This document shows positions 30,528-40,701 of a stretch of DNA of 64,000 nt, in pieces. Each line of letters opens with the position of its first letter. Position 1 is the first letter of the stretch. The DNA is from Tannerellaceae bacterium (GTDB taxonomy: Bacteria; Bacteroidota; Bacteroidia; Bacteroidales; Tannerellaceae), in contig JAISWO010000015.1 in assembly GCA_031271045.1 (NCBI GenBank), forward strand, positions 1 to 64,000, read 5' to 3'. Both the position numbers and the translations under genes were made by a program. Under the pieces are notes generated by a model, which was not told the origin of the DNA, did not search any database, and saw only the letters and a list, made by a program, of their open reading frames with translations.

Positions 30528-32468
30528 ATGAAAAAATACCTTATCCTCGTTACCTTGCTTGCCGCCGCCTGTACTTTGACAGCACAGGTCAACATCGACT
30601 CCCTCCTGAACGAACTTCACAACGGGGCGCACCCGGCCGCCGAACGCCTCCGGCTGTACGACCGGATCAACGCATTCTACATAGATCGCGATCCGGTAAT
30701 GGCTGCGCGCTATCTGGATGAAGGCCTCGTGCTCGCCACCCAGGAGAAAGACCAGTCCCGGATGGCCCGGTACAATAATTTTCGCGGCGCGGTCGCCGTC
30801 AGGCAGGTTCAGTACGACACGGCGTTCATCTACTTCAACAAATCCCTCGACATCGCCCGGAAAAGCGGCATCGAAGAGATGTCCGTCAACGTATACGGCA
30901 ATATGGCCATGGCATACTCCCAACAAGGCAACTACGTCGCCGCCCTCGAATATTATATGAAATGCCTGGCCTACTACGAAGCCGCCGGCAACAATCCGGA
31001 ACGCTATATGACCGCCATGGCCAATATCGGCGGCATGTACCGCACGGCCGGCAACGAAGATCAAGCCATCCTCTACCTGGAAAAGGCACGCAAGATAGCC
31101 GAAGAACAGAACTTCACCCGCGGAAAGATCAAAACCTGGTACGACCTCGGCGTCATCTATATGGACCGGGGCGAAAGCCAGCGGGCGCTCGACTTTATCA
31201 CCCAAGTGCTCGAGCTCAGCCGCTCGACCGGTGAAACACTCTTTGAAGTGGCCGCCACACAAGTTCTGGCAACCATCTACTATTCCAATACCACCCCCGA
31301 TGTGCGCGACCTCAACAAAGCCGAACAATATGCCGAAGAATTTCTACGCCTTGCCAACGAATACGGCGCGCCCTACTACCAATATAATGCCTGGAGCACC
31401 CTTGCCGCCATTTACCGCGACCAAAAGCGATACCGCGAAAGCGAAGACATGGCGCTCAAGGCATGGGCTATGGACTCGACCAACCTGAATGAATCCATCG
31501 CCCTGGCCTCCACCATCGTCATCGCCAATATCGCCATGGGAAACACCGACCGGGCCATCTCCTTCTTCTGGAAATACAACGATCTGAAAAACGAATACGC
31601 CAACACCAGCTACCACCAAACCACCGCCGAGATGGAAGTCAAATACGAAACCGAGAAAAAAGAATTTCGCATCGCCTCGCTCGAAAAGGCCCGCACGCTC
31701 TATATCGGACTCGGCACAGCCATCACCCTGATCATCCTGCTCGCCTTCGCGCTCCTCCTCAACCGCCACCGCCTCAACCTGCAAAAACGCCGCTTAGCCG
31801 AACAGCAGATCGAGACCCTCGAACAGGAAAAACAATTGGTCGCCACCCAAGCCGTTCTCGACGGCGAAAATGCGGAACGCTCCCGCCTCTCGCGCGACCT
31901 GCACGATGGCCTGGGCTGTATGCTCTCGATCATCAAGGTAAATCTGAAAAACATGAAATCCATCGCCGCCATGGACCTTCCCGACCGCGAACGCTTTGCC
32001 GGCGCCATGGATGCTCTCGACGAAGCCATCGACGAACTGCGCCGCATTGCTCACCACATCATGCCCGAATCGCTGGCGCGCGAAGGCCTCCAAGCTTCGC
32101 TCGACGACTTCTGCCGCGTCGTTCCGGGCGCCCGCTTCTGCTACGTCGGCTCCGAACGCCGGCTGGACTATAATATGGAGATACTCCTCTACCGCTGCAC
32201 CTACGAATTAGTCAACAACGCCCTCAAGCACGCTCAGGCTACGCATATCGACGTCCAACTGATCATCGACCGCGACCTGATCTCGCTCAGCGTGCACGAC
32301 GATGGCGCCGGCATCCCCGACACAGTCGTTTTTGCCGCCAATTCGGGACTGAACAATATCCGCGCACGCGTAACCGCCGCTAAAGGTAAACTGAACATCT
32401 ACTCCGCCCCCGGTCAGGGCACGGAAATAAGCATCGAGATTGTCCCCTCTCCGGCCGGGGAGGGATAA
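30528..32468 (+). CDS. TPR-containing sensor histidine kinase (HisKA_3 / NarX-type)
   Basis: Signal peptide MKKYLILVTLLAAACTLTAQ; TPR repeats; TM helix; ERSRLSRDLHDGLGCMLSIIKVNLK; HATPase_c NNALKHAQATHI, SVHDDGAGIPD. Confidence 0.92.
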   Translation: MKKYLILVTLLAAACTLTAQVNIDSLLNELHNGAHPAAERLRLYDRINAFYIDRDPVMAARYLDEGLVLATQEKDQSRMARYNNFRGAVAVRQVQYDTAFIYFNKSLDIARKSGIEEMSVNVYGNMAMAYSQQGNYVAALEYYMKCLAYYEAAGNNPERYMTAMANIGGMYRTAGNEDQAILYLEKARKIAEEQNFTRGKIKTWYDLGVIYMDRGESQRALDFITQVLELSRSTGETLFEVAATQVLATIYYSNTTPDVRDLNKAEQYAEEFLRLANEYGAPYYQYNAWSTLAAIYRDQKRYRESEDMALKAWAMDSTNLNESIALASTIVIANIAMGNTDRAISFFWKYNDLKNEYANTSYHQTTAEMEVKYETEKKEFRIASLEKARTLYIGLGTAITLIILLAFALLLNRHRLNLQKRRLAEQQIETLEQEKQLVATQAVLDGENAERSRLSRDLHDGLGCMLSIIKVNLKNMKSIAAMDLPDRERFAGAMDALDEAIDELRRIAHHIMPESLAREGLQASLDDFCRVVPGARFCYVGSERRLDYNMEILLYRCTYELVNNALKHAQATHIDVQLIIDRDLISLSVHDDGAGIPDTVVFAANSGLNNIRARVTAAKGKLNIYSAPGQGTEISIEIVPSPAGEG

Positions 32469-32471
32469 GGG

Positions 32472-32493
32472 AAGACCGGGCAAGCCCGGTCTT
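32472..32493. terminator. Short bidirectional hairpin between convergent genes
   Basis: AAGACCGGG-caag-CCCGGTCTT. Confidence 0.6.
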
Positions 32494-33058
32494 ATTTGCG
32501 AATGAGATTCATAAACTCGTCGCGAGTCTTGGCTTGCTGAAAGAAGCCGGTGAAGTCGGACGTCGTCGTCAAGGCGCTTTGTTTGGATACGCCACGCATC
32601 TGCATACACATGTGTTGGGCTTCGATGACGACCATGACGCCCAGGGGATTCAGCGTTTTTTGTATGCAGTCTTTAATTTGCAGCGTCATACGTTCCTGTA
32701 TCTGCAAGCGCCTGGCAAAGATGTCAACCACTCGCGGTATCTTGCTCAAGCCCGTGATATACCTGTTCGGGATATACGCTACGTGAGCTTTGCCGAAAAA
32801 CGGCAACAGGTGATGCTCGCATAGCGAAAAAAAGTCGATGTCTTTGACGATCACCATCTGCTTGTATCCTTCTTCCCTGAACATAGCAGAGGCGAGCGCC
32901 TCTTCGGGGTTTTCTTCGTATCCACCGGTAAGGTATTGCATGGCTTTGGCTACGCGTCCGGGCGTTTTGAGAAGGCCTTCCCGTTCGGGATCTTCCCCCA
33001 GCAGGGTAATGATGTCCTTGTAATGGCAGGCCAGTGTTTCTTGTGTTTCCGTATTCAT
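32492..33058 (-). CDS. folE: GTP cyclohydrolase I
   Basis: [46 protein letters not shown]. Confidence 0.97.
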   Translation of the reverse strand: MNTETQETLACHYKDIITLLGEDPEREGLLKTPGRVAKAMQYLTGGYEENPEEALASAMFREEGYKQMVIVKDIDFFSLCEHHLLPFFGKAHVAYIPNRYITGLSKIPRVVDIFARRLQIQERMTLQIKDCIQKTLNPLGVMVVIEAQHMCMQMRGVSKQSALTTTSDFTGFFQQAKTRDEFMNLIRK

Positions 33059-33068
33059 CTGTTGGTCG

Positions 33069-33593
33069 TTAAAATGTCTCGTCCAAGTGTATCTGGATGT
33101 CTTCCCTTACGATATACATTTCTTTTCCATAGCGCGGGAAGGCAGCCATAAGCTGGCGCTGGATATGGAAGGCTTCTTCTTGCGAGTTGAAGTCCCCTAT
33201 GCGCAAACGCCAGAAGGGCGCGTTGTAGGTTACATATGTGGGAATCGTAGGGATGAGTTCTTTGATTTCTTTTTCCCTTCTGAACGCTTCATCTTTGGAG
33301 GTTCGCTGGCTGTTGCCTGCAAAGACTTGTACGCGGAATCCCTGGAGCTTCATATAGGATCTTCCGTCGGCTGTTGTGACGGTCTCCGCATCGAGTTGCC
33401 TCGCTCCTATCAGGCGCAGGATAGCGTCGGGCTGGTTGATGCGCACGCCGCCTTTGCCGGGCCTCGGCGTTTGCAGCTCGTCGACGATAGTGTATCGCGG
33501 AGGAGGCGTATAAGGTATGATCTGCGCCACCACATCGGCCAGAGCGACGCTAATCGCCCAGCAGGCGATGGTATAAAAGCATTTTTTCATCAT
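33069..33593 (-). CDS. SPOR-domain protein
   Basis: Signal peptide; [26 protein letters not shown]...[21 protein letters not shown]. Confidence 0.85.
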   Translation of the reverse strand: MMKKCFYTIACWAISVALADVVAQIIPYTPPPRYTIVDELQTPRPGKGGVRINQPDAILRLIGARQLDAETVTTADGRSYMKLQGFRVQVFAGNSQRTSKDEAFRREKEIKELIPTIPTYVTYNAPFWRLRIGDFNSQEEAFHIQRQLMAAFPRYGKEMYIVREDIQIHLDETF

Positions 33594-33608
33594 CCAATAT
33601 CTTATGGG

Positions 33609-33651
33609 AACCGGTTGCAGGGCCTCTGGGAGGCAAAACCTGCAACCGGCG
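33609..33651 (-). other. Intercistronic long hairpin between tpiA and the SPOR gene
   Basis: CCGGTTGCAGG (33611-33621) ... CCTGCAACCGG (33639-33649), with an inner GCCTC/GAGGC pairing. Confidence 0.8.
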
Positions 33652-33661
33652 TTTTCAATTT

Positions 33662-34417
33662 TCAGAAAGCTTCAATGATGGGGAGGAATTTCCCGACCGA
33701 GAGGGAAGCACCGCCGATCAATCCGCCGTCGACATCCGGTTTGGCGACCAGGTCTTTCGCGTTTTCGGCATTCATACTCCCTCCGTAAAGGATCGTCGTC
33801 TCGGCGGCAAGGTCATCGCCATATTTGGCGGCGATCGTTTGCCGGATATGGGCGTGTATCTCCTGCGCCTGGTCGGCGGTGGCGGTTCTGCCTGTACCGA
33901 TGGCCCAAACGGGTTCGTAGGCGATCACCAAGCGGGCGAACTCTTCGGCCGGGAGGTCAAACAGGGCGTTGCTTATCTGCTCGTCCACCACGTCGAAATG
34001 CTTGCCTTTTTCCCTTTCTTCCAGTACTTCGCCGATGCAGAAAATGGGGGTGAGACCGTTGGCGAGGGCCAGGTTCACTTTCGTTTTCAGCGTTGCGGAC
34101 GTTTCGTGGTAATACTGCCGGCGTTCCGAGTGTCCGAGGATGACGTACTTGGCTCCCGTGGAGGCGATCATGGCGGCCGATACCTCTCCGGTATAGGCTC
34201 CTTTTTCCTTATCGGCGCAGTTCTGTGCGGCTACGCCTATCTTCGCGGTGTCGATCGCTCCGGCGATGGTCGCCAGATGAATAAACGGAACGCCGATAAC
34301 GACATCGCATGCAAGGGCTTTCCCTATCAGCGCTTCATTAAGTCCTTTTGCCAGCGCCAGACCTTCGGGAAGTGTTGTATTCATCTTCCAGTTTCCGGCA
34401 ATGATGTTCTTTCTCAT
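33662..34417 (-). CDS. tpiA: Triose-phosphate isomerase
   Basis: [18 protein letters not shown]..., [37 protein letters not shown]. Confidence 0.98.
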   Translation of the reverse strand: MRKNIIAGNWKMNTTLPEGLALAKGLNEALIGKALACDVVIGVPFIHLATIAGAIDTAKIGVAAQNCADKEKGAYTGEVSAAMIASTGAKYVILGHSERRQYYHETSATLKTKVNLALANGLTPIFCIGEVLEEREKGKHFDVVDEQISNALFDLPAEEFARLVIAYEPVWAIGTGRTATADQAQEIHAHIRQTIAAKYGDDLAAETTILYGGSMNAENAKDLVAKPDVDGGLIGGASLSVGKFLPIIEAF

Positions 34418-34453
34418 AATTTTGATATATATTTAGTTGTGAAACATGATTTC

Positions 34454-35740
34454 TCAGATCGTCGTTCCCTTCCGTTCTTTCTTCGGGCGGAAACATATAA
34501 AATCGCAGACCCAAACCAGCAGCAAAGGTAAAGTAAAAGTGAATACGCCGACATAGATCCAGCCCATTCCCTTCCCGCTTGCGGTTGTTCCGTCCCGGTA
34601 AGCGGTTGTGCGGAGTTGGCTTATTTCTTCTTCTCCCGGCAGGTCGTTATAGTGCCACTTTCGCAGGATCGTTCCGCTCCTCATCCATACCAGTCCGGGG
34701 TTGGAGCGGATGATGGTCTTCAGCAGCGCCTCGTCGGCTTCCAGGAAAGGATATTCTGCTCCTGTCCGTTCGGTCCATGCGTCGATTGCTTCGTCGGAAG
34801 AGCCTGTGAGGCAATAGAAGGGCCATTCGTTTTCCTGCGCGTAGTCGTACAGGTTGCTGATCTCGTTCAGACGATGGAGATGAGCGTCCTCCAGCCTGGC
34901 GGCAATCAGCAAAAGAAGATCTCCGGGTTGTTCCAGTATCCGTTCGGCTGCCTGATTGCCTTCCCGGTCAAAGACGATGAAAGCGGGAATAGGAGGCGTA
35001 TAACCTTTCCTTACCAGTTCCATCTGCGACTCCACAAACGTCCAGGCGCTATCTTCCGCCGGATAATCATCAAGCGAAAACTCTTTCTTCCGACCGTCCT
35101 TTTCATACACGAAAGAATAGCGGTATTCATCTTCGGGAGCGCCTTCGGGTATGCTCATCTGTTCGGGGATATTTACACCCTCCTTATATGGACGGAAATC
35201 AATCGCCGGCAAATGGTTGTAATTCCAGTATGCAAAATACAGGCAACACGCATAGGCAAACAGGGGCACAAACCAACCGACCCTGGCGGTATAGCATGAC
35301 AGGAGTTCACGATGCCGGACATATACAAAGATAATGGCGGCCAGCAAGACTACGTTCTTAAAGAAAGTCTCCCAATTGGTGATGATAAGTGCATCGCCGA
35401 AACACCCACAGTCAGTCACCGGATTAAACAGGGCCAGATACAACGTCAAAGGCGTCATAAACAGCATAAGGGCAAGCGTCAGCAAAGTGGTATATCGACG
35501 GTAAACGCCCAGCAACAGACAGACTCCCAACGTAAATTCGGCAGCAATAAGGGCAAAAGCCGCCACAAGGGCCAACGAACGGAAATCGCCCATGCCCCAT
35601 ACAGCCAGGTATTCTCCTATCTTAATTTCGAAACCCATCGGGTCGACGGCTTTCACAAAGCCTGAAAACACAAATACCACTCCCACCAGCAGACGGCAAC
35701 CCTCGGCAAGTATTCTTGATATAGTTTCTTTGTCTTTCAT
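34454..35740 (-). CDS. DoxX/MauE-like membrane protein (BT_3928-type family)
   Basis: N-terminal TM bundle RLLVGVVFVFSGFVKAVDPMGFEIKIGEYLAVWG...NPVTDCGCFGDALIITNWETFFKN; C-terminal soluble domain. Confidence 0.8.
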   Translation of the reverse strand: MKDKETISRILAEGCRLLVGVVFVFSGFVKAVDPMGFEIKIGEYLAVWGMGDFRSLALVAAFALIAAEFTLGVCLLLGVYRRYTTLLTLALMLFMTPLTLYLALFNPVTDCGCFGDALIITNWETFFKNVVLLAAIIFVYVRHRELLSCYTARVGWFVPLFAYACCLYFAYWNYNHLPAIDFRPYKEGVNIPEQMSIPEGAPEDEYRYSFVYEKDGRKKEFSLDDYPAEDSAWTFVESQMELVRKGYTPPIPAFIVFDREGNQAAERILEQPGDLLLLIAARLEDAHLHRLNEISNLYDYAQENEWPFYCLTGSSDEAIDAWTERTGAEYPFLEADEALLKTIIRSNPGLVWMRSGTILRKWHYNDLPGEEEISQLRTTAYRDGTTASGKGMGWIYVGVFTFTLPLLLVWVCDFICFRPKKERKGTTI

Positions 35741-35744
35741 ACCT

Positions 35745-36293
35745 TCAGGATTGTTTTCCGTATTCCAACTGTATCAGTCCGAACAGGGCGTAGTTAATCA
35801 TATCCATGTAATTGGCGTCCACGCCTTCAGATACCAGCGTCTTCCCCTGGTTACTCTCTATCTGCTTGGCCCGGTATATTTTCATCAGGATAAAATCCGT
35901 ATAGGAACTGAGACGCATACCGCGCCAGGCTTCGTCATAGTCATGATTCTTGGCATACATCAGTTCTTTGGCCGCTATAATATGCTTGTCGTACAGGCTT
36001 AGGGCTTCTTCGAGCGACAAGTCGGTCGTATCGGCAAATCCCCGTTCCAATTGGATCAACCCGATAACACCGTAATTGACAATAGCCATAAATTCCGGCT
36101 TGATTCCTTCGTCCACCATCTGCACTTCTTTGATTTCCAAACTGCGGATACGGCTCGCCTTAATAAAGATTTGGTCGGTCACCGACTCCGGACGCAGGAT
36201 GCGCCACGAAGGTCCGTAATCTTTCAATTTCTTTTCAAACACCTCCCTGCATTGGGAGATTACATTGTCAAACTGTTCTTTTGTATCAAGCAT
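35745..36293 (-). CDS. DUF1599-domain protein
   Basis: MLDTKEQFDNVISQCREVFEKKLKDYGPSWRILRPESVTDQIFIKASRIRSLE, repeated KNHDYDEAWRGMR. Confidence 0.8.
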   Translation of the reverse strand: MLDTKEQFDNVISQCREVFEKKLKDYGPSWRILRPESVTDQIFIKASRIRSLEIKEVQMVDEGIKPEFMAIVNYGVIGLIQLERGFADTTDLSLEEALSLYDKHIIAAKELMYAKNHDYDEAWRGMRLSSYTDFILMKIYRAKQIESNQGKTLVSEGVDANYMDMINYALFGLIQLEYGKQS

Positions 36294-36461
36294 ATTATTG
36301 AGATATGGAAAGGTACGTATAGCAATAAACGAAATGCAAATATACAGGATAAAACCGGATTATCATCATGGAGGCAGGGGAGTTTATTTATGCAAGGCAT
36401 TTATTTATCGCGCATTTACACATATCTTTGCAGCGAAAAAAACATCAATACCAGACAGCTT

Positions 36462-37706
36462 GTGAACGAGAAAGATTTCGAAATCATGTCGCCCGTAGGT
36501 TCATACGAATCGTTGATGGCAGCAATACAAGGAGGGGCCGACTCGGTCTACTTCGGGATAGAAGGCTTGAATATGCGCGCTCGTTCTTCCCACAATTTTA
36601 CGAAAACCGACCTGAAACGGATTGCAACCATCTGCCGCGAGCATGGCGTCAAGAGCTATCTCACGGTAAATACAATTATTTATGACGACGATATGCCCCT
36701 GATGAGGGAGATCATTGATGCAGCCAAAGCTTCCGGCCTGTCGGCTGTTATTGCATCGGATGTGGCGGCCATGCGTTACGCCAACGAGATCGGACAGGAA
36801 GTACACCTCTCCACTCAACTGAATATTACCAATACCGAAGCCCTGAAGTTCTATGCCCGCTTTGCCGACGTCGTAGTTCTGGCACGGGAACTCAACCTGG
36901 ATCAGGTGAAACAAATACATCAACAAATCATCGACGAAGATATTAAAGGACCGGCCGGGCGGGCGGTACGCATTGAGATGTTCTGCCACGGCGCCCTGTG
37001 TATGGCAGTCTCCGGCAAATGCTACCTGAGCTTGCACGAAATGAATGTGTCGGCCAACCGGGGAGCCTGTATGCAGATCTGCCGGCGGGGCTATACGGTG
37101 AAAGACAAAGATAGCGAGATCGAACTGGACGTAGAGAACCAATACATCATGTCGCCCAAAGACTTGAAAACGATCCATTTCATGAACAAGATGATGGATG
37201 CCGGCGTCCGGGTTTTCAAGATCGAAGGCCGGGCACGCAGCCCGGAATACGTACGCATCGTGACGGAGTGCTACAAAGAAGCCGTAAAATCATATAGCGA
37301 AGGCTCGTATTCGGAAGAAAAAATCGCACTCTGGGACGAACGACTGCAAAGCGTTTTCAACCGCGGATTCTGGAATGGTTACTATCTGGGGCAGCGGCTG
37401 GGAGAATGGAGCAGTCGCTACGGCTCCAACGCCACAAAGCGGAAAGTGTACGTAGCCAAAGGCATCAAATACTTCAGCAAACTGGGCGTTGCCGAGTTCG
37501 AGATGGAATCACAGACATTGAAAGTAGGCGACGAAATCCTCATCACCGGCGCCACCACCGGCGCAGTGATGCAATCGGTTGAGGAAATCCGCGTAGACAT
37601 GAAGCCGGTCGGCCAGACGGTCAAAGGAGAGCGATTCTCTCTCAAAGTAAACAAGAAAATACGCCCGTCGGACCGTATGTATAAATTCGTAGCAAATAAC
37701 GAGTAA
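36462..37706 (+). CDS. Peptidase U32 family protein (GTG start likely)
   Basis: MSPVGSYESLMAAIQGGADSVYFGIEGLNMRARSSHNFT..., MFCHGALCMAVSGKCYLS, GACMQICRRGY; TATCTTTG -7 box at 36422. Confidence 0.9.
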   Translation: MNEKDFEIMSPVGSYESLMAAIQGGADSVYFGIEGLNMRARSSHNFTKTDLKRIATICREHGVKSYLTVNTIIYDDDMPLMREIIDAAKASGLSAVIASDVAAMRYANEIGQEVHLSTQLNITNTEALKFYARFADVVVLARELNLDQVKQIHQQIIDEDIKGPAGRAVRIEMFCHGALCMAVSGKCYLSLHEMNVSANRGACMQICRRGYTVKDKDSEIELDVENQYIMSPKDLKTIHFMNKMMDAGVRVFKIEGRARSPEYVRIVTECYKEAVKSYSEGSYSEEKIALWDERLQSVFNRGFWNGYYLGQRLGEWSSRYGSNATKRKVYVAKGIKYFSKLGVAEFEMESQTLKVGDEILITGATTGAVMQSVEEIRVDMKPVGQTVKGERFSLKVNKKIRPSDRMYKFVANNE

Positions 37707-37726
37707 CAAACAAAACTATATACTTT

Positions 37727-38128
37727 ATGGATTATGATTTTGAATTAGACATAAAAGTCCGCGATTACGAATGTGACCTGCAGGGCGTAGTAAACAACTC
37801 CAATTATCAGCGTTACATGGAACATACCCGCCATGAATACCTCGAATCGCTGGGAGAAAACTTCGGCGCATTGCACGAGAAAGGAGTCGACATCTTCGTG
37901 TCGCGCATAGATATTCAATTTAAGAGTCCACTGCGTAGCGGAGATAGCTGCCTTTCCGCCCTTCATGTCGCCAGGGAAGGGGCTAAATTAGTCTTCTATC
38001 AGGATATTTTCCGCACGTCCGACGGCGAGCTGGCGGCCAGAGGAAAAGTAGAAACGGTCGTCGTCCGGCACGGAAAACTGACACGAGGCGAAGACTTCGA
38101 CGACCTGCTAAAAAAGGCCAACCGATGA
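37727..38128 (+). CDS. Acyl-CoA thioesterase (hot-dog fold)
   Basis: VRDYECDLQGVVNNSNYQRYMEHTRHEYLESLG. Confidence 0.88.
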   Translation: MDYDFELDIKVRDYECDLQGVVNNSNYQRYMEHTRHEYLESLGENFGALHEKGVDIFVSRIDIQFKSPLRSGDSCLSALHVAREGAKLVFYQDIFRTSDGELAARGKVETVVVRHGKLTRGEDFDDLLKKANR

Positions 38129-39237
38129 CAGAACAATTGATCTACCAAATCGGCCTGACGATGGTTAACGGTATCGGAGATATACTGGGACGCCAACTTC
38201 TACAAACGTTGGGAGACGCAAAAACCATATTTACGGAGAAACCGCACGTATTGGAGAAAATACCCGGCATTGGACGAATGCTTGCCGGCGAAATCAAACG
38301 TCCCGACGTACTGAAACGAGCCGAAAAAGAACTTTCCTTCATCGAAAAAAACAAGATTACCTGCTATTTCCTCCCTGATCCGGATTACCCCGCCTACCTC
38401 CGGGAATTCAACGATGCGCCTTTGCTCCTTTATTTCAAAGGGAAATGCGACTTAAACTGTTCACGGAGTGTCAGCGTTGTGGGCACCCGCAAGCCAACAG
38501 ACTACGGGAGATCGCTGACCGAAACACTGATTGAAGACCTGGCGGCGCTCTGCCCCGACATGCTCATTGTAAGCGGCCTGGCTTACGGCATAGATGTGTT
38601 GTCGCATCAATGCGCATTAAAACATCAATTGCCAACGGTAGCGGTATTGGCTCACGGGCTGGATCGCATTTACCCTCCCCTACACCGTTCGGTTGCCGTA
38701 GAGATGCTGGAAAACGGAGGCTTGCTAACGGAATATCCCAGTGGCACCACTCCTGATAAGCCGAACTTTGTCAAACGTAACCGTATCATTGCCGGGCTGT
38801 CGAATGCTACGGTAGTCGTTGAATCGGCCAACAAGGGAGGGTCGTTAATCACAGCGGAGATCGCTTTTTCCTACAGTCGCGACGTCTTTGCCTTCCCTGG
38901 AAAGACCACCGACCCGTACTCGCAGGGCTGCAACCGGATTATCCGCGAGAACAGAGCCTGCCTTATACGCTGTGCGGCTGACCTGGTTGCATCCATGCGT
39001 TGGAACGTCGCCATCGACACAGAGAACAAGCCGGCCGTTCAGACGGAATTGGTTTTCTCCGGAGACGAAGACTCCGACCGGATGCTTGCCCTTCTGAGGG
39101 AAAAGAAGGAGATGCACATCAATCAACTGGCCGTCGAACTGGATATGCCGGTACAAAAGATCTTAGACCTCTTGTTCGAATTAGAGATGAACCAACAAGT
39201 AAAAAAGGCGCCGGGCAGTATCTATAAGCCCTTATAA
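38125..39237 (+). CDS. dprA: DNA processing protein DprA
   Basis: VSVVGTRKPTDYGRSLTETL, VSGLAYGIDVLSHQCAL, VLAHGLDRIYPPLH, GGLLTEYPSGTTPDKPNFVKRNRIIAGLS. Confidence 0.96.
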   Translation: MTEQLIYQIGLTMVNGIGDILGRQLLQTLGDAKTIFTEKPHVLEKIPGIGRMLAGEIKRPDVLKRAEKELSFIEKNKITCYFLPDPDYPAYLREFNDAPLLLYFKGKCDLNCSRSVSVVGTRKPTDYGRSLTETLIEDLAALCPDMLIVSGLAYGIDVLSHQCALKHQLPTVAVLAHGLDRIYPPLHRSVAVEMLENGGLLTEYPSGTTPDKPNFVKRNRIIAGLSNATVVVESANKGGSLITAEIAFSYSRDVFAFPGKTTDPYSQGCNRIIRENRACLIRCAADLVASMRWNVAIDTENKPAVQTELVFSGDEDSDRMLALLREKKEMHINQLAVELDMPVQKILDLLFELEMNQQVKKAPGSIYKPL

Positions 39238-39465
39238 CAAAACTTCTCCCCCCTCTCTGTGATGCTTTATAAAAAAATAATCATAACCCATCCCAATATA
39301 ACATTTATTGTATACTTTTGCCACGAGCAAATAGAACTAACCACAATGCTAACAAAAGGCTTTTTTACCATAAAATCAAAGGAAAGTGTGGGGAAAACAC
39401 AAAGTTTTTCCCATCTTAACCGTCTTGCGGTAAGTATTTTGCCTGCAATTACGCTCTCATTCGAA

Positions 39466-39496
<31 letters not shown>

Positions 39497-39651
39497 GCGC
39501 CTAACAACTCGCGCGTCAAGATATTTATTTTTTCTTTTCCACCAAAGATACCATACGATCAATTCCCGATTGAACCGTGCCGGCGTACCGACAAGGCCGG
39601 CTTTTACATGATCTTTCTTAGTTATTCACATATCTTAAACCCTTCAATTCA

Positions 39652-40674
39652 ATGAAACAATCTATTTTACTTCTTGCAATGCTCTTGCTGCCCGTAGCCG
39701 GATTCGCGCAGAATGGCAAGACGACGGGGACACTTACCTGGTCGGTATCAGGCTTTATCCTGTCGATCAGCGGCGACGGAGCGATGCCCGATTATGATGG
39801 GACGAACAAAGCTCCCTGGTACGATCGCAGCCAAGGCATCAAGGCTATCCGTATCGGGGCAGGCGTGACGCAGATCGGGACGCTGGCTTTCGCCCAGTGC
39901 ACCGCCCTGAGCGACGTAACCGTCGCAGGAGAGGCAGCGCCTTCCCTACCCGGCAATGCTTTTGACGGCGTGACGCTATCGAGAGTCATCCTTAGCGTCC
40001 CGCAAGGCAAAAAGGAGATCTACAAGGCAGCCGACGGATGGAAGGAGTTCGTCGCGATCGGCGAATTCTCTCCACAGTTGGTGATCAGTTCCGGTGTGTT
40101 AGACTTCACGGCAGCAGGCGGGGACAAGACCTTCACGATCGTTGCTAACGTAGACTATGCACTCGCAAACGCAGACAACGAATGGGTGGCCGTACGTGCC
40201 ACAACCCCCGGCGACAGGGAGATCACCCCGGTAAGGACCATTTTCGAATCCTACCCCTGGATGGTTGCCCCTCCCGGTGCGGCTTACGTGTCGGATATAT
40301 TCGGGACCTACACCGTCAGCGAGATCAACGTCAGCGTTTCGCCCAACAATAGCGCCGCGCGCGAGGTCAGCTTCACGATCCGGGGAACCGACGGACTCAC
40401 CCAAACGGTCGCCATCATGCAGGCCGCCGGAGGGTCGGACGGTGTTGAAAATATTGAACCCACTGAAAGGTTCGGCGTAAGGTACGAGAACGGCGTCTTG
40501 TACGTCTATTCGCCTGCGGCCGAACGGGTAGCGGTCTATTCCGCTGCCGGACAACAGCTTTACCGGACGCAAAAAGCAGCCGGCGAAGTTACTCTCCTAC
40601 TTCCTCGCCTGTCCTCCGGCGTCCTGATCGTAAAAGGCGACAGCGGCTGGGCGAAGAAGATTGCGATCTTCTAA
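39652..40674 (+). CDS. Secreted mini-LRR_5/BACON-like protein with C-terminal sorting-like domain
   Basis: Signal MKQSILLLAMLLLPVAGFAQ; GTLTWSVSGFILSISGDGAMPDYDG...ITQIGTLAFAQCTALSDVTV (LRR_5 unit); VISSGVLDFTAAGGDKTFTIVANVDYAL (BACON-like); C-terminal AVYSAAGQQLYRTQKAAGE...GVLIVKGDSGWAKKIAIF. Confidence 0.75.
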   Translation: MKQSILLLAMLLLPVAGFAQNGKTTGTLTWSVSGFILSISGDGAMPDYDGTNKAPWYDRSQGIKAIRIGAGVTQIGTLAFAQCTALSDVTVAGEAAPSLPGNAFDGVTLSRVILSVPQGKKEIYKAADGWKEFVAIGEFSPQLVISSGVLDFTAAGGDKTFTIVANVDYALANADNEWVAVRATTPGDREITPVRTIFESYPWMVAPPGAAYVSDIFGTYTVSEINVSVSPNNSAAREVSFTIRGTDGLTQTVAIMQAAGGSDGVENIEPTERFGVRYENGVLYVYSPAAERVAVYSAAGQQLYRTQKAAGEVTLLLPRLSSGVLIVKGDSGWAKKIAIF

Positions 40675-40701
40675 TTTATTTATTCCAAAAACAAAAAGCC
40701 A

